Below are positions 5,615 to 12,253 of a DNA stretch of 15,567 nt, piece after piece. The notes beneath the pieces are model-generated. The model did not search any database and was not told the origin of the DNA. It worked only from the letters and a program-made list of their open reading frames with translations. The stretch covers positions 1 to 15,567 of the forward strand of contig CAVFZY010000021.1 in NCBI GenBank assembly GCA_963627135.1, written 5' to 3'. Origin of the DNA: CAG-103 sp963627135 (lineage in GTDB: Bacteria > Bacillota > Clostridia > Oscillospirales > Oscillospiraceae). The translations under genes and the position numbers were made by a program. The number at the start of each line of letters is the position of its first letter. Positions within the stretch are counted from its first letter, which is position 1.

Positions 5615-6691
5615 ATGAACAACGGACTGGAAACACGCTACTTTCTCAGCGCCCTGACCGGCGCGGGCTACTACGCACTGCACAGGCAGTTTCTAAGGCC
5701 GCCGGAGCGGTATTTCTGCATCCTCAAGGGTGGGCCGGGCTGCGGAAAATCCACGTTTCTCAAGCGCGTCGGCGACGCCGGGCGATCCGCAGGGCTGGCC
5801 GTCGTCTGGCTGCACTGCGCGGGCGATCCGGCCTCGCTCGACGGGGTCTATTTCCCGGAAAAACGCTCCGGCTTCTTCGACGGCACGGCGCCGCACACCG
5901 TCGAGCCTGCGCTCTTCGGCGCGAGCGGCGAATATCTGGACCTCGGCACGTTCTGCCGCACGGAGGCGCTCGACACGGCGCGCATCCGCGCCCTGAACGC
6001 CGACTGTGCCATGTTCCGCCTGCGCGCGCAGCAGTATCTGGCAGCAGCCGCCGCACTCGACGCACGCGCCACGCCGGGGCTGGTCTATCCCGAGGACCGC
6101 GAGGCCGCACGCCGCCGGGCAAGGAGCGTCTGCGCGCGGGAATTCGGCACGCCGAGAAAGGGCACGGAACACGGCCGGTGTGAGCGGTTGTTTTTGAGCG
6201 CCATCACGTGTGAGGGGAAAATTTTCTTCCCTGAGACGATCGCCGCGCAGTGCGAGCGCGTGTACCTGCTCGACGACGGCTGCGGCCTGGCGGAAGAATT
6301 TCTGCGCATCGTACGCGCGCACGCCGTCCGGTGCGGACTGGACGTTCTCTCCTGCCCCGACCCGCTCATCCCGTCGCGCACGCAGGCCGTGCTCGTACCG
6401 TCGTGCGGCGTAGGCTTCCTTGCCGGAACGGCGGACGACGTGCCGGAGGGGCTGACCCAGCGGCACATCCGGCTCGATGTGCTGCCGGACCCCGTGCGCC
6501 AGCGCGCGCTGCGCCGCACCATGCGCAGCGACACCCGGCAGCAGCAGCTCGCCCTCGCAAGCGCAGTGGAGCAGCTGCGCATGGCCAACCTCCTGCACAA
6601 CGAGCTCGAGGCCGTCTACCGGCCGTGCATGGACTTTGCCGCGCTGACCGCGTTCACCGACCGGTATCTGCGCACATTCCCCGGCGCATGA
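5615..6691 (+). CDS. PRK06851-like tandem P-loop ATPase, second P-loop degenerate
   Basis: A 358-residue protein resembling the PRK06851 group of Firmicutes P-loop proteins, whose function is not established. The first domain has Walker A GGPGCGKST (39-47), then WLHCAGDPASLDGVYFP (65-81) and the group signature FFDGTAPHTVEPALFGASGE (87-106). A second copy of the domain begins near residue 190 (LFLSAIT). Its equivalent strand-loop, RVYLLDDGCGLAEEFLR (215-231), has lost the GKS/T lysine, yet the following strand and its LIPSRTQAVLVPSCGVGF (251-268) still align with the first repeat. Only the N-terminal half is therefore expected to bind nucleotide. The start is ATG 5615, with GAGG at 5604-5607. 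It forms its own unit, ended by a strong hairpin. Confidence 0.75.
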   Translation: MNNGLETRYFLSALTGAGYYALHRQFLRPPERYFCILKGGPGCGKSTFLKRVGDAGRSAGLAVVWLHCAGDPASLDGVYFPEKRSGFFDGTAPHTVEPALFGASGEYLDLGTFCRTEALDTARIRALNADCAMFRLRAQQYLAAAAALDARATPGLVYPEDREAARRRARSVCAREFGTPRKGTEHGRCERLFLSAITCEGKIFFPETIAAQCERVYLLDDGCGLAEEFLRIVRAHAVRCGLDVLSCPDPLIPSRTQAVLVPSCGVGFLAGTADDVPEGLTQRHIRLDVLPDPVRQRALRRTMRSDTRQQQLALASAVEQLRMANLLHNELEAVYRPCMDFAALTAFTDRYLRTFPGA

Positions 6692-6697
6692 GCGCAA

Positions 6698-6734
6698 AAC
6701 GCCCCGGCAGGACGCGCAGTCCCGCCGGGGTGTT
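6698..6734. terminator. Bidirectional terminator between ATPase and J-protein genes
   Basis: Stem 6698-6708 with 6724-6734 (11 bp, one G:U), one A/C mismatch, then GGAC 6710-6713 with GTCC 6719-6722, and a 5-nt loop. The flanking AAAA on the left gives a T-tract for the minus-strand operon; the plus-strand tail is only GTTC. Confidence 0.75.
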
Positions 6735-6748
6735 CATTTGCAGTTGTC

Positions 6749-7375
6749 TCAGCAGCAGGGGGAAAAGCACGGATTGCAGCACAGGTTCAGCAGGCACATA
6801 TCCGCGCACCAGCTGCCGGTGCCGAAGCCGCTGTTCGGATAGCCGGCGCTGTAGGTCGCATACGCGTCACCGCCGCTCTCGAGCTGGTGCAGCAGACGCT
6901 GGAAGTCCGGATTCGTCGGATCCATCTCGACCGCGCGCCGCGCATCCGCCAGCGCCTGCACGCGGTTGCCCGCGCCGGAATTTGCCATGGCGCTCAGGGC
7001 GTACCAGTTGGCGTCGCGTTCGGCCGTCGGCATGCCGGACAGTGCCTGCAGCGCCTCGGCAAAGTGCCGCGTCTGGATAAAGTTCACCGCCGCCTGATAT
7101 TCCGGCCGGATGCCGGGATCGCGCTGCGCGCCCCAGCCGCCATAGGCACCATAGCCGCCCGCCTGACCGTAACCGCCGGACGCGCCATAGCTGTTGGCCT
7201 TGCCGTTTTTGATCGCGTCATAGGCCGCGTTGACCTCATTCATTTTTTCCGTCGCGTGCGGGTCGTCCGGGTTCAGGTCCGGATGATATTTTTTGGCCAG
7301 GCGGCGATAGGCCGCCTTGATCTCCTCTTCGCTCGCGTCTCTGGAAACACCGAGGACTTCATATGGGTCTCTCAT
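6749..7375 (-). CDS. J-domain (DnaJ-like) protein with cysteine-rich tail
   Basis: A 208-residue protein. An N-terminal J-domain (1-60) carries the HPD tripeptide at 31-33, which stimulates Hsp70/DnaK ATPase activity. A Gly/Tyr-rich linker follows (about 61-85), then a TPR-like helical segment (about 92-165, QAAVNFIQTRHFAEALQAL and its successor). The last 20 residues hold seven cysteines (SWCADMCLLNLCCNPCFSPCC region). It lacks the zinc-finger and C-terminal client domains of true DnaJ, so it is a specialised co-chaperone. It is the last gene of a three-gene operon; its ATG overlaps the upstream stop as ATGA (7372-7375), and GGGAGGAG sits inside the upstream gene. That coupling ties its function to the DUF5685-like protein. 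The role of the Cys tail (metal, acylation or disulfides) is unknown. Confidence 0.88.
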   Translation of the reverse strand: MRDPYEVLGVSRDASEEEIKAAYRRLAKKYHPDLNPDDPHATEKMNEVNAAYDAIKNGKANSYGASGGYGQAGGYGAYGGWGAQRDPGIRPEYQAAVNFIQTRHFAEALQALSGMPTAERDANWYALSAMANSGAGNRVQALADARRAVEMDPTNPDFQRLLHQLESGGDAYATYSAGYPNSGFGTGSWCADMCLLNLCCNPCFSPCC

Positions 7376-8196
7376 TCGGCGCTCCTCCCGATCTTTCGTT
7401 TTTTCATGGCCGCCTCATAGCGCAGCCACACGCCGGAGTATAAAATATTGCGCAGCAGCTCCACATCCTGCAAGACCGGCAACGCCTCAAACGCCGCCGA
7501 ACACTCACCGAGCAGCATCGTCAGCAGCGCGTGCAGGTCCGCATCCTGCGGCAGCGTGCGCAGCGGATTATAGCGCCCGTGCCGGAGATCTTCCGGCAAG
7601 TCGATCACCGCATCGAGCAGATAGATGAACCGGCCCAGCGCCTCGCCAAACGGGCGCAGGCGGTCGTCCCAGAGCTCACCCGTCACAAACAGCTCGCCCA
7701 TCAGGCGGCCGAAGCAGTTGGCCGCGGCATCCGGGTCGCCGGTGTCGGCCTGTTCGATCTCGGAAAGTTCCGCCATACACTGCTCGATTGCGGCGCATTG
7801 CCGCAGCCATCGCGCGCGCACGGCCGCACACTGGCTGCTGAGTGCCTCCGCCTCCCAGTATTTCAGCGCGCTGCCGTCATCCTGCCAGTCGTCGCGGCAG
7901 TTGTTGTACGCCAGCACAACGTTCATATCGGCAGCGTACTCGGTATAGCGCGTCTGCCAGTAAAAATGCTTGCGCAGCGGGTGCGCCGGGCAGACCTCCA
8001 TGCCGCGCTCCTCGTCCGCTTCATACAGCGCCGAGAGCAACAGCACCAGAAATGTCATGTCGTACGTCAGCGTCAGACGGCCGGAAAAGCCGTGCCTCTG
8101 CTTGAGCACCCGGCACAGACCGCAGTAGCAGCCCTTATAGCGATCCTTCTGCGCCTGTGTCAGCCCCTCCAGATTCGCAATCACATATCCAAACAT
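7372..8196 (-). CDS. DUF5685-like protein, function unknown
   Basis: A 274-residue, mostly helical protein that I recognise as DUF5685-like from its N-terminus: MFGYVIANLEGL, the KGCYCGLC cysteine cluster (C23, C25, C28), then RLTLTYDMTFLVLLLSALY (40-58). A CPAHP motif (69-73) could complete a metal site. Two acidic motifs stand out: NNCRDDWQDD (98-107) and LLDAVIDLPEDLRHGRYNPL (193-212). Their character and spacing recall the paired Asp-rich motifs of squalene/phytoene-synthase-type isoprenoid enzymes, but this is a resemblance by eye only. The start is ATG 8196, seven bases after the upstream stop, with TGAGG before it; its stop overlaps the J-protein start. The same transcript carries all three genes, so a shared membrane or lipid-related job is a reasonable guess. 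Confidence 0.75.
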   Translation of the reverse strand: MFGYVIANLEGLTQAQKDRYKGCYCGLCRVLKQRHGFSGRLTLTYDMTFLVLLLSALYEADEERGMEVCPAHPLRKHFYWQTRYTEYAADMNVVLAYNNCRDDWQDDGSALKYWEAEALSSQCAAVRARWLRQCAAIEQCMAELSEIEQADTGDPDAAANCFGRLMGELFVTGELWDDRLRPFGEALGRFIYLLDAVIDLPEDLRHGRYNPLRTLPQDADLHALLTMLLGECSAAFEALPVLQDVELLRNILYSGVWLRYEAAMKKRKIGRSAE

Positions 8197-8203
8197 ACGT
8201 GCC

Positions 8204-8608
8204 TCAGGTTTTCCGCTGGAAGGATGTACCGCATTTGCGGCAGACGATATTGATCTTGCCCTTGCCGCGCGGCACGCGCAGACGCGTCCGGCATGACGGA
8301 CATTTGAAAAAACGGTACTCGTGCCGCTGATGCCAGCGGTCCACGGCGCCGTGCCACGCGCTCGTCACCTTATATCTCTGGCGCAGATACGCGCCGTTTT
8401 CCTGCTGCCGGCGATAGACATTGCGCGAGAACATACGAAAATAAATCACGATCAGGCCAAAGACCGCCAGCGACCACAGGATGCGCGCCGCATAACCGTG
8501 CACGAACATGCTGACGATCAACACGATCAGCGTCAGCACGGACAGAAGGCGGTTGAGTGCGTCCATTCCGTTTCTGCCCATCATCCATTTTGCAAGCCGT
8601 TGTCTCAT
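8204..8608 (-). CDS. Small membrane protein with C-terminal zinc ribbon
   Basis: A 134-residue hypothetical protein, first gene of the operon. Two hydrophobic segments (about 20-37 and 42-58) predict two membrane helices with a very short loop. A basic linker with many Arg and Gln residues follows (about 60-100), then a zinc ribbon CPSC...CRKC (C103, C106, C123, C126). Both the N- and C-termini should be cytoplasmic, given the flanking Arg/Lys residues. The start is ATG 8608, with AAAGGTGA upstream. I do not recognise a named family beyond the zinc ribbon. Its seven-base spacing to the DUF5685-like gene indicates one transcript. Confidence 0.75.
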   Translation of the reverse strand: MRQRLAKWMMGRNGMDALNRLLSVLTLIVLIVSMFVHGYAARILWSLAVFGLIVIYFRMFSRNVYRRQQENGAYLRQRYKVTSAWHGAVDRWHQRHEYRFFKCPSCRTRLRVPRGKGKINIVCRKCGTSFQRKT

Positions 8609-8650
8609 GACCGATCACCTTTCCAGGCTGCTGAATTTGATTCTTGTATT

Positions 8651-8679
8651 TTATCACACGTCCATGAGAAATATATCAA
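8651..8679 (-). promoter_or_regulatory. Candidate promoter of the zinc-ribbon/DUF5685/J-protein operon
   Basis: On the minus strand: TTGATA (8679-8674), a 17-nt spacer, TGATAA (8656-8651); the neighbouring TAAAAT at 20-nt spacing is an alternative -10. The predicted start is about 35 bases upstream of ATG 8608. Confidence 0.4.
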
Positions 8680-8694
8680 AGAACTGTAAACACC

Positions 8695-8726
8695 GCACTT
8701 TTCCGCGAAAAAATTGCACTTTTCCG
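8695..8726 (+). repeat. 11-bp direct repeat at the acyltransferase promoter
   Basis: GCACTTTTCCG occurs at 8695-8705 and exactly again at 8716-8726, a 21-bp period (two helical turns). The second copy overlaps the -35 element TTGCAC (8714-8719). It is a candidate regulator site; no regulator gene is adjacent. Confidence 0.55.
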
Positions 8727-8743
8727 ACAGCGCGTGGTATACT
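8714..8743 (+). promoter_or_regulatory. Promoter of the CAT-like acyltransferase gene
   Basis: TTGCAC (8714-8719), an 18-nt spacer, TATACT (8738-8743). The predicted start at about 8750 leaves a 20-base leader that carries the ribosome site GAGGAGG (8756-8762). Confidence 0.7.
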
Positions 8744-8770
8744 GCTGAAAAAACCGAGGAGGTACCCCCA

Positions 8771-9412
8771 ATGAACACTCCGGATGCAGCGCCCATCGCA
8801 CTCGATACCTGGCCGCGGCACGAGGCATATACGTTCTTCTCCGGCCTGTCGGATCCGTTTTACAGCGTGACCGTCACCGTGGACGTCACAGCGCTGCATA
8901 CTTACACAAAACGGCACGGCCTGTCCTTTTATTACGCCCTGGTCTGGCTGTGCACGCAGTCGATCAACCACACGACCGCATTCCGATACGCCATCCGAAA
9001 CGGCCAGCCGGTCCTGCTCGCACGCCGTGAACCGAGCTTCACCGACCTGCACCCCGGTGCGGAACAATTCCACATCGTGACGATGCCGGCCGGTGACGCA
9101 CTGGATGCATTCTGCCGCGCCGCACGCATCAAGAGCCAGGCGCAGACGGAGTTTCTCTCCGCTGCGGCCGAGAGCGACGCGCTGATCTATTTCAGCTGCC
9201 TGCCGTGGGTCTCGCTCACGGCGCTGACCAACGAGCGTGATTTTGACGCCGACGACGCCATCCCGCGCATTGCGTGGGGCAAATATCATCGCGTGGGCGA
9301 GCGGGACGTGCTCGGGCTCTCCATTGAGTTGAATCACCGGCTCATCGACGGGCTGCACATTGGGCAGTTCATTCAGGATCTGCAGCAGCGCATCGACGCG
9401 CTGGATGCATAA
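8771..9412 (+). CDS. Chloramphenicol-acetyltransferase-like (CatA family) acyltransferase
   Basis: A 213-residue protein, the family's usual length. CAT-fold enzymes are trimers that move an acetyl group from acetyl-CoA to a hydroxyl. The HxxxDG motif is present as NHRLIDGLH, giving catalytic His189 and structural Asp193; FSCLPWVSLTALTN (141-154) matches the segment carrying the active-site serine (Ser148). The N-terminal HEAYTFF with Arg16 fits as well. The residue before the catalytic His is Asn rather than the His of classical CATs, as in many chromosomal CatA-like proteins of unknown acceptor, so drug resistance should not be assumed. The start is ATG 8771, with GAGGAGG eight bases upstream; an in-frame extension to 8714 would run through the promoter. 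It is a single-gene unit with its own promoter and terminator. Confidence 0.85.
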   Translation: MNTPDAAPIALDTWPRHEAYTFFSGLSDPFYSVTVTVDVTALHTYTKRHGLSFYYALVWLCTQSINHTTAFRYAIRNGQPVLLARREPSFTDLHPGAEQFHIVTMPAGDALDAFCRAARIKSQAQTEFLSAAAESDALIYFSCLPWVSLTALTNERDFDADDAIPRIAWGKYHRVGERDVLGLSIELNHRLIDGLHIGQFIQDLQQRIDALDA

Positions 9413-9439
9413 TAGTTCCTCGCTGCCGCGCAGAGCAAA

Positions 9440-9476
9440 GCCCCCGCTGCCTGATATACCATCAGGCGGCGGGAGC
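9440..9476. terminator. Terminator between CAT-like gene and symporter gene
   Basis: Stem 9443-9455 with 9461-9473 (13 bp, one T:G pair), extended by two more pairs after a C/A mismatch (9440-9441 with 9475-9476), and a 5-nt loop. The downstream plus-strand tail is CTCTTCGTTTT. It lies between convergent genes and may serve both. Confidence 0.75.
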
Positions 9477-9513
9477 CTCTTCGTTTTGGATCAGGCGATC
9501 CGTCTAAGACGCA

Positions 9514-10938
9514 TTACTCGGCGTCCGCAACGATCGTGCCCTTCGCCTTCGTGGCGGCGCTCACGATCACCATAGCAACGGCAGAAACAAGAATGCCGAT
9601 GAACGCAAAGTTCAGCGTGGTATTCATGATCTGCGCAACCGCGCAGCCGATCAGGCCGAACACCATGCCGGAGACAATGCCGGCAGTCGTGATAAAGTGC
9701 TTGTTGCGCAGCGCATAGCTGAGGAACACCGGGCAGGCCAGCGCCGCCGCAGAATAGGCATAGGTGTTGGTCAGCCAATTAAGCGTGTCCGTCCAGACAA
9801 GGCACATCAGCAATGCAATGACCATGAGCACAGCCGACAGTGTACGGGAGATAAAGACCATCTTGCGATCCGGGATGTTGGGGTTGATGGTGGAAATGAT
9901 ATCACGCGTGATGTTCGTGACGGAGGTCTGCACGCCGGAAGACGTTGTGGACATCAGCGTCGCGAAAACGAGTGCCGCAAACAGCGCCATGATGCCGGTA
10001 GGCAGCTTGCCCATGAACCAGGCTGTGGGGCCGTTGGCGATCTCAGCGATGTTGAGGGAGCGGAGCGAGAGGCCCATGTAGATGGCCCAGACAAAGCTCA
10101 GCAGGGACAGGCAGGCGGAGAGGATGAGGGACTTGTTGACCTGCTTCTCTTCCTTGATGGCGCAGACACGCTGGAAGTAGATCTGGTTGGTCATGCCGCC
10201 GGGCAGGACCGCGAAGATCCACAGCATGCACGTTGCCACGCCGATATTATCGGTGATCGAACTCGTGAAATTGAGCATGGACGGGTCGATCGTGTTGAGG
10301 TTGCTGACAATATTGGAAAAGCCACCGCCCATGATCGTGACAAATACGACGCAAACAATGCACATGGCGATCATGAAGCAGGAGAAGATGAAGTCCGTCC
10401 AGGCAACGGTCTTCAGACCAGACGGCATGACGAACGCCAGCGAAAACGCAGCAAACAGCACGCACAGCAGCGTATAGTCAATACCGGTCAGATTGGAGTA
10501 GATATTGCCGAAGGCCGTAATCTGCGAAGTCACCCAGCCGAAGGGGACGAACACCGTCATGACACCGGCGACGATGCGGATGACCTTGTTGCCGTTCGTG
10601 AAGTGCGCCAGCACGTCAGGGATCGTAGTAAAGTTGTTGCGGCGCAACCACTTGGCGAGGACAATGATGATGATGAACGGCAGTGAAGCCAGCAGGCCAT
10701 AGATCATGTGGCCAATGCCGCGAGAATATGCATTGCCGACATGCGCAACGAGGACACCGCCGCCCATCGCGCTGGCAAACTGTGTGCCAACAACAACGTA
10801 AAGCGGAAGACTGCGGTCCGCTACCTCCCAGTCAGCCTGAGTGGTCTTCTTGCGCGAGGAAATAATGTAAGTCGGGATCAATGAAAGTGCGATGACAGCA
10901 AGTGTTGCCACCAGAATGAGGATTGTGGTTGAAGTCAC
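9514..10938 (-). CDS. Sodium:solute symporter (SSS family)
   Basis: A 474-residue integral membrane protein with about 13 hydrophobic segments, the LeuT-fold topology of SSS carriers, which drive uptake of amino acids, sugars or carboxylates with Na+. Recognisable segments are ADRSLPLYVVVGTQFASAMG (residues about 40-59, the family's first core helix), FTTIPDVLAHFTNGNKVIRI, AVLPGGMTNQIYFQRVCAIK, and LMSTTSSGVQTSVTNITRDI, the conserved TM8-like region. The substrate cannot be read off. The start is GTG 10938, with AAAGGAG seven bases upstream (minus strand); no ATG fits better. A consensus promoter gives a leader of roughly 115 bases. It is divergent from the EamA transporter and near two opine dehydrogenase genes, so a substrate or product of those enzymes is a candidate cargo. 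Confidence 0.9.
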   Translation of the reverse strand: MTSTTILILVATLAVIALSLIPTYIISSRKKTTQADWEVADRSLPLYVVVGTQFASAMGGGVLVAHVGNAYSRGIGHMIYGLLASLPFIIIIVLAKWLRRNNFTTIPDVLAHFTNGNKVIRIVAGVMTVFVPFGWVTSQITAFGNIYSNLTGIDYTLLCVLFAAFSLAFVMPSGLKTVAWTDFIFSCFMIAMCIVCVVFVTIMGGGFSNIVSNLNTIDPSMLNFTSSITDNIGVATCMLWIFAVLPGGMTNQIYFQRVCAIKEEKQVNKSLILSACLSLLSFVWAIYMGLSLRSLNIAEIANGPTAWFMGKLPTGIMALFAALVFATLMSTTSSGVQTSVTNITRDIISTINPNIPDRKMVFISRTLSAVLMVIALLMCLVWTDTLNWLTNTYAYSAAALACPVFLSYALRNKHFITTAGIVSGMVFGLIGCAVAQIMNTTLNFAFIGILVSAVAMVIVSAATKAKGTIVADAE

Positions 10939-11060
10939 GTGGTTTCTCCTTTCTGAAATGCGTAATTCTGACTCTCTATTTTGGGCTTATGCTGATATGT
11001 TCCACGCGCAGTGCCAATTCCACTAAAATGTAGCACTTTAGCGTGAAAAAATATGAATAA

Positions 11061-11089
11061 ATTTTAGCATAGGCATTTATACGTGTCAA
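11061..11089 (-). promoter_or_regulatory. Promoter of the sodium:solute symporter gene
   Basis: On the minus strand there is a perfect TTGACA (11089-11084), a 17-nt spacer, and TAAAAT (11066-11061). The leader of about 115 bases holds a small inverted repeat, CTAAA (11023-11027) and TTTAG (11037-11041). Confidence 0.75.
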
Positions 11090-11149
11090 CAAAAAATTCA
11101 CATTCTCGACAGACGAATCCTTGTCGGAAACTATACAGTTTTTTGTTGA
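11086..11149. repeat. Nested inverted repeat in the symporter/EamA intergenic region
   Basis: TCAACAAAAAA (11086-11096) and TTTTTTGTTGA (11139-11149) are exact reverse complements, and a smaller CGACA...TGTCG pair lies between them. The left arm overlaps the symporter -35 element, so a regulator or a looped structure here could affect it. It lies 68 bases upstream of the EamA -35. Confidence 0.5.
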
Positions 11150-11216
11150 AGTTGCACATTTTAATCCGCCTATATTTTTACATTTTAAACAACAAGAAAT
11201 TATCAAGCCTGCACTG

Positions 11217-11245
11217 TTGACTGCGCCGTAAAACAGCGCTATACT
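11217..11245 (+). promoter_or_regulatory. Promoter of the EamA transporter gene
   Basis: TTGACT (11217-11222), a 17-nt spacer, TATACT (11240-11245). The predicted start at about 11252 leaves a leader of about 30 bases that carries AAGGAGGT (11265-11272), nine bases before ATG 11282. Confidence 0.8.
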
Positions 11246-11281
11246 GACATTTAGCACGCTTTATAAGGAGGTATTCAGAAC

Positions 11282-12181
11282 ATGGCACAGCTGAAAATCA
11301 GCGAAACGCAGCGCACAAGGGGTGTGATCCTCGCTCTGCTGTCCACGCTGTCTTTTTCTTTCATGATGGTTTTTGCCGCTTTGAACTCGCCGGAGATCCC
11401 TGTATGGGAGCAGACATTTTTCCGTAACCTGATCGGCATCTTTGTGGCAAGCTTTATCCTCATCAGAAATCACCAGCCGCTCTACGGTGAGCGCAAATAC
11501 TGGCCGCAGATGTTTGCCCGTTCTTTCTTCGGCCTGCTTGCCGTCATGCTGCTGTTCTATGCGTCCCGAAACGCACTTCAGGCGGATGTGAGCATTATGA
11601 ATCGCATCTCCATGTTCACGATCTCGATCGTTTCGGTCGTGTTTTTGCACGAGCGTCTGACGAAAATGCACATTCCGGCTATGCTGATTGCCTTTACCGG
11701 CGCGTACATTGCGGCCAATCCGCGGTTTGATTCTGCGTTTCTGCCGCTGCTGGCTGCCTTCGGCACGTCGCTTTGCGACGCGGTGTGCTATCCGCTGCTG
11801 TCCTATTTTTCAGGGCGTGTCAACGCTTACAGCGTGGTCATGTTCTTCTGCACGTTCAGCACGATCGTGTCCGGTATCTGCATGATCCCGACGTTTGTTA
11901 TGCCAAGCGGTCTGGATCTGTTTTACCTGATCATGATCGGCGTTACGGCAGCATTGGGGCAGATCCTGATGACGCTGTCCTACCATTATGCCCCCGCCGG
12001 CGAACTGAGCATTTACAACCTCATGGGCATTCTTTTCAGCGCACTGTTGGGCTTTTTCATTCTCCATCAGATTCCAACCGCGCGTACCTTTATCGGTGGC
12101 GGTCTGGTCATTCTGGCATCCCTACTGCTTTTCTTCTATAAAAAACGCTGGCTAAAAACAAACGCTTCCTCCGCTGGCTGA
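11282..12181 (+). CDS. EamA-family (drug/metabolite transporter superfamily) transporter
   Basis: A 299-residue, ten-helix membrane protein made of two EamA repeats (about 12-140 and 150-285). Typical marks are the N-terminal helix GVILALLSTLSFSFMMVFA, the FRNLIG loop after helix 2, ARSFFGLLAVMLLFYA and the end-of-repeat motif HERLTKMHIPAMLIAFTGAY. The second repeat has QILMTLSYHYAPAGELSIYN and ends in a short basic tail. Family members mostly export amino acids, metabolites or drugs. An EamA protein (CntI) exports the opine metallophore pseudopaline in Pseudomonas, which makes export of an opine a fair hypothesis here. It has its own promoter and RBS, and it converges on the opine dehydrogenase pair. 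Confidence 0.9.
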   Translation: MAQLKISETQRTRGVILALLSTLSFSFMMVFAALNSPEIPVWEQTFFRNLIGIFVASFILIRNHQPLYGERKYWPQMFARSFFGLLAVMLLFYASRNALQADVSIMNRISMFTISIVSVVFLHERLTKMHIPAMLIAFTGAYIAANPRFDSAFLPLLAAFGTSLCDAVCYPLLSYFSGRVNAYSVVMFFCTFSTIVSGICMIPTFVMPSGLDLFYLIMIGVTAALGQILMTLSYHYAPAGELSIYNLMGILFSALLGFFILHQIPTARTFIGGGLVILASLLLFFYKKRWLKTNASSAG

Positions 12182-12193
12182 GATATGGAAAAC

Positions 12194-12236
12194 AAAAAGG
12201 CACGGTCAGAGCTTTGCCTCCGACCGTGCTTTTTTT
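12194..12236. terminator. Bidirectional terminator between EamA and opine dehydrogenase genes
   Basis: Stem 12200-12207 with 12222-12229 (8 bp), an A/C mismatch, then GAG/CTC and a 6-nt loop. It is flanked by AAAAA (12194-12198) on the left and seven T residues (12230-12236) on the right, so it has a T-tract in both directions. Confidence 0.9.
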
Positions 12237-12253
12237 CATGCTTTCTGCCAAAC

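Noticed and set aside
8714..8770. 19-codon upstream extension of the CAT-like gene
   Set aside because: It overlaps the -35/-10 promoter elements and the ribosome site of ATG 8771.
8771..9412. Chloramphenicol resistance gene
   Set aside because: Catalytic HxxxDG is present but the preceding His is Asn and the gene looks chromosomal; many CatA-like proteins have other acceptors, so a resistance claim is not supported.
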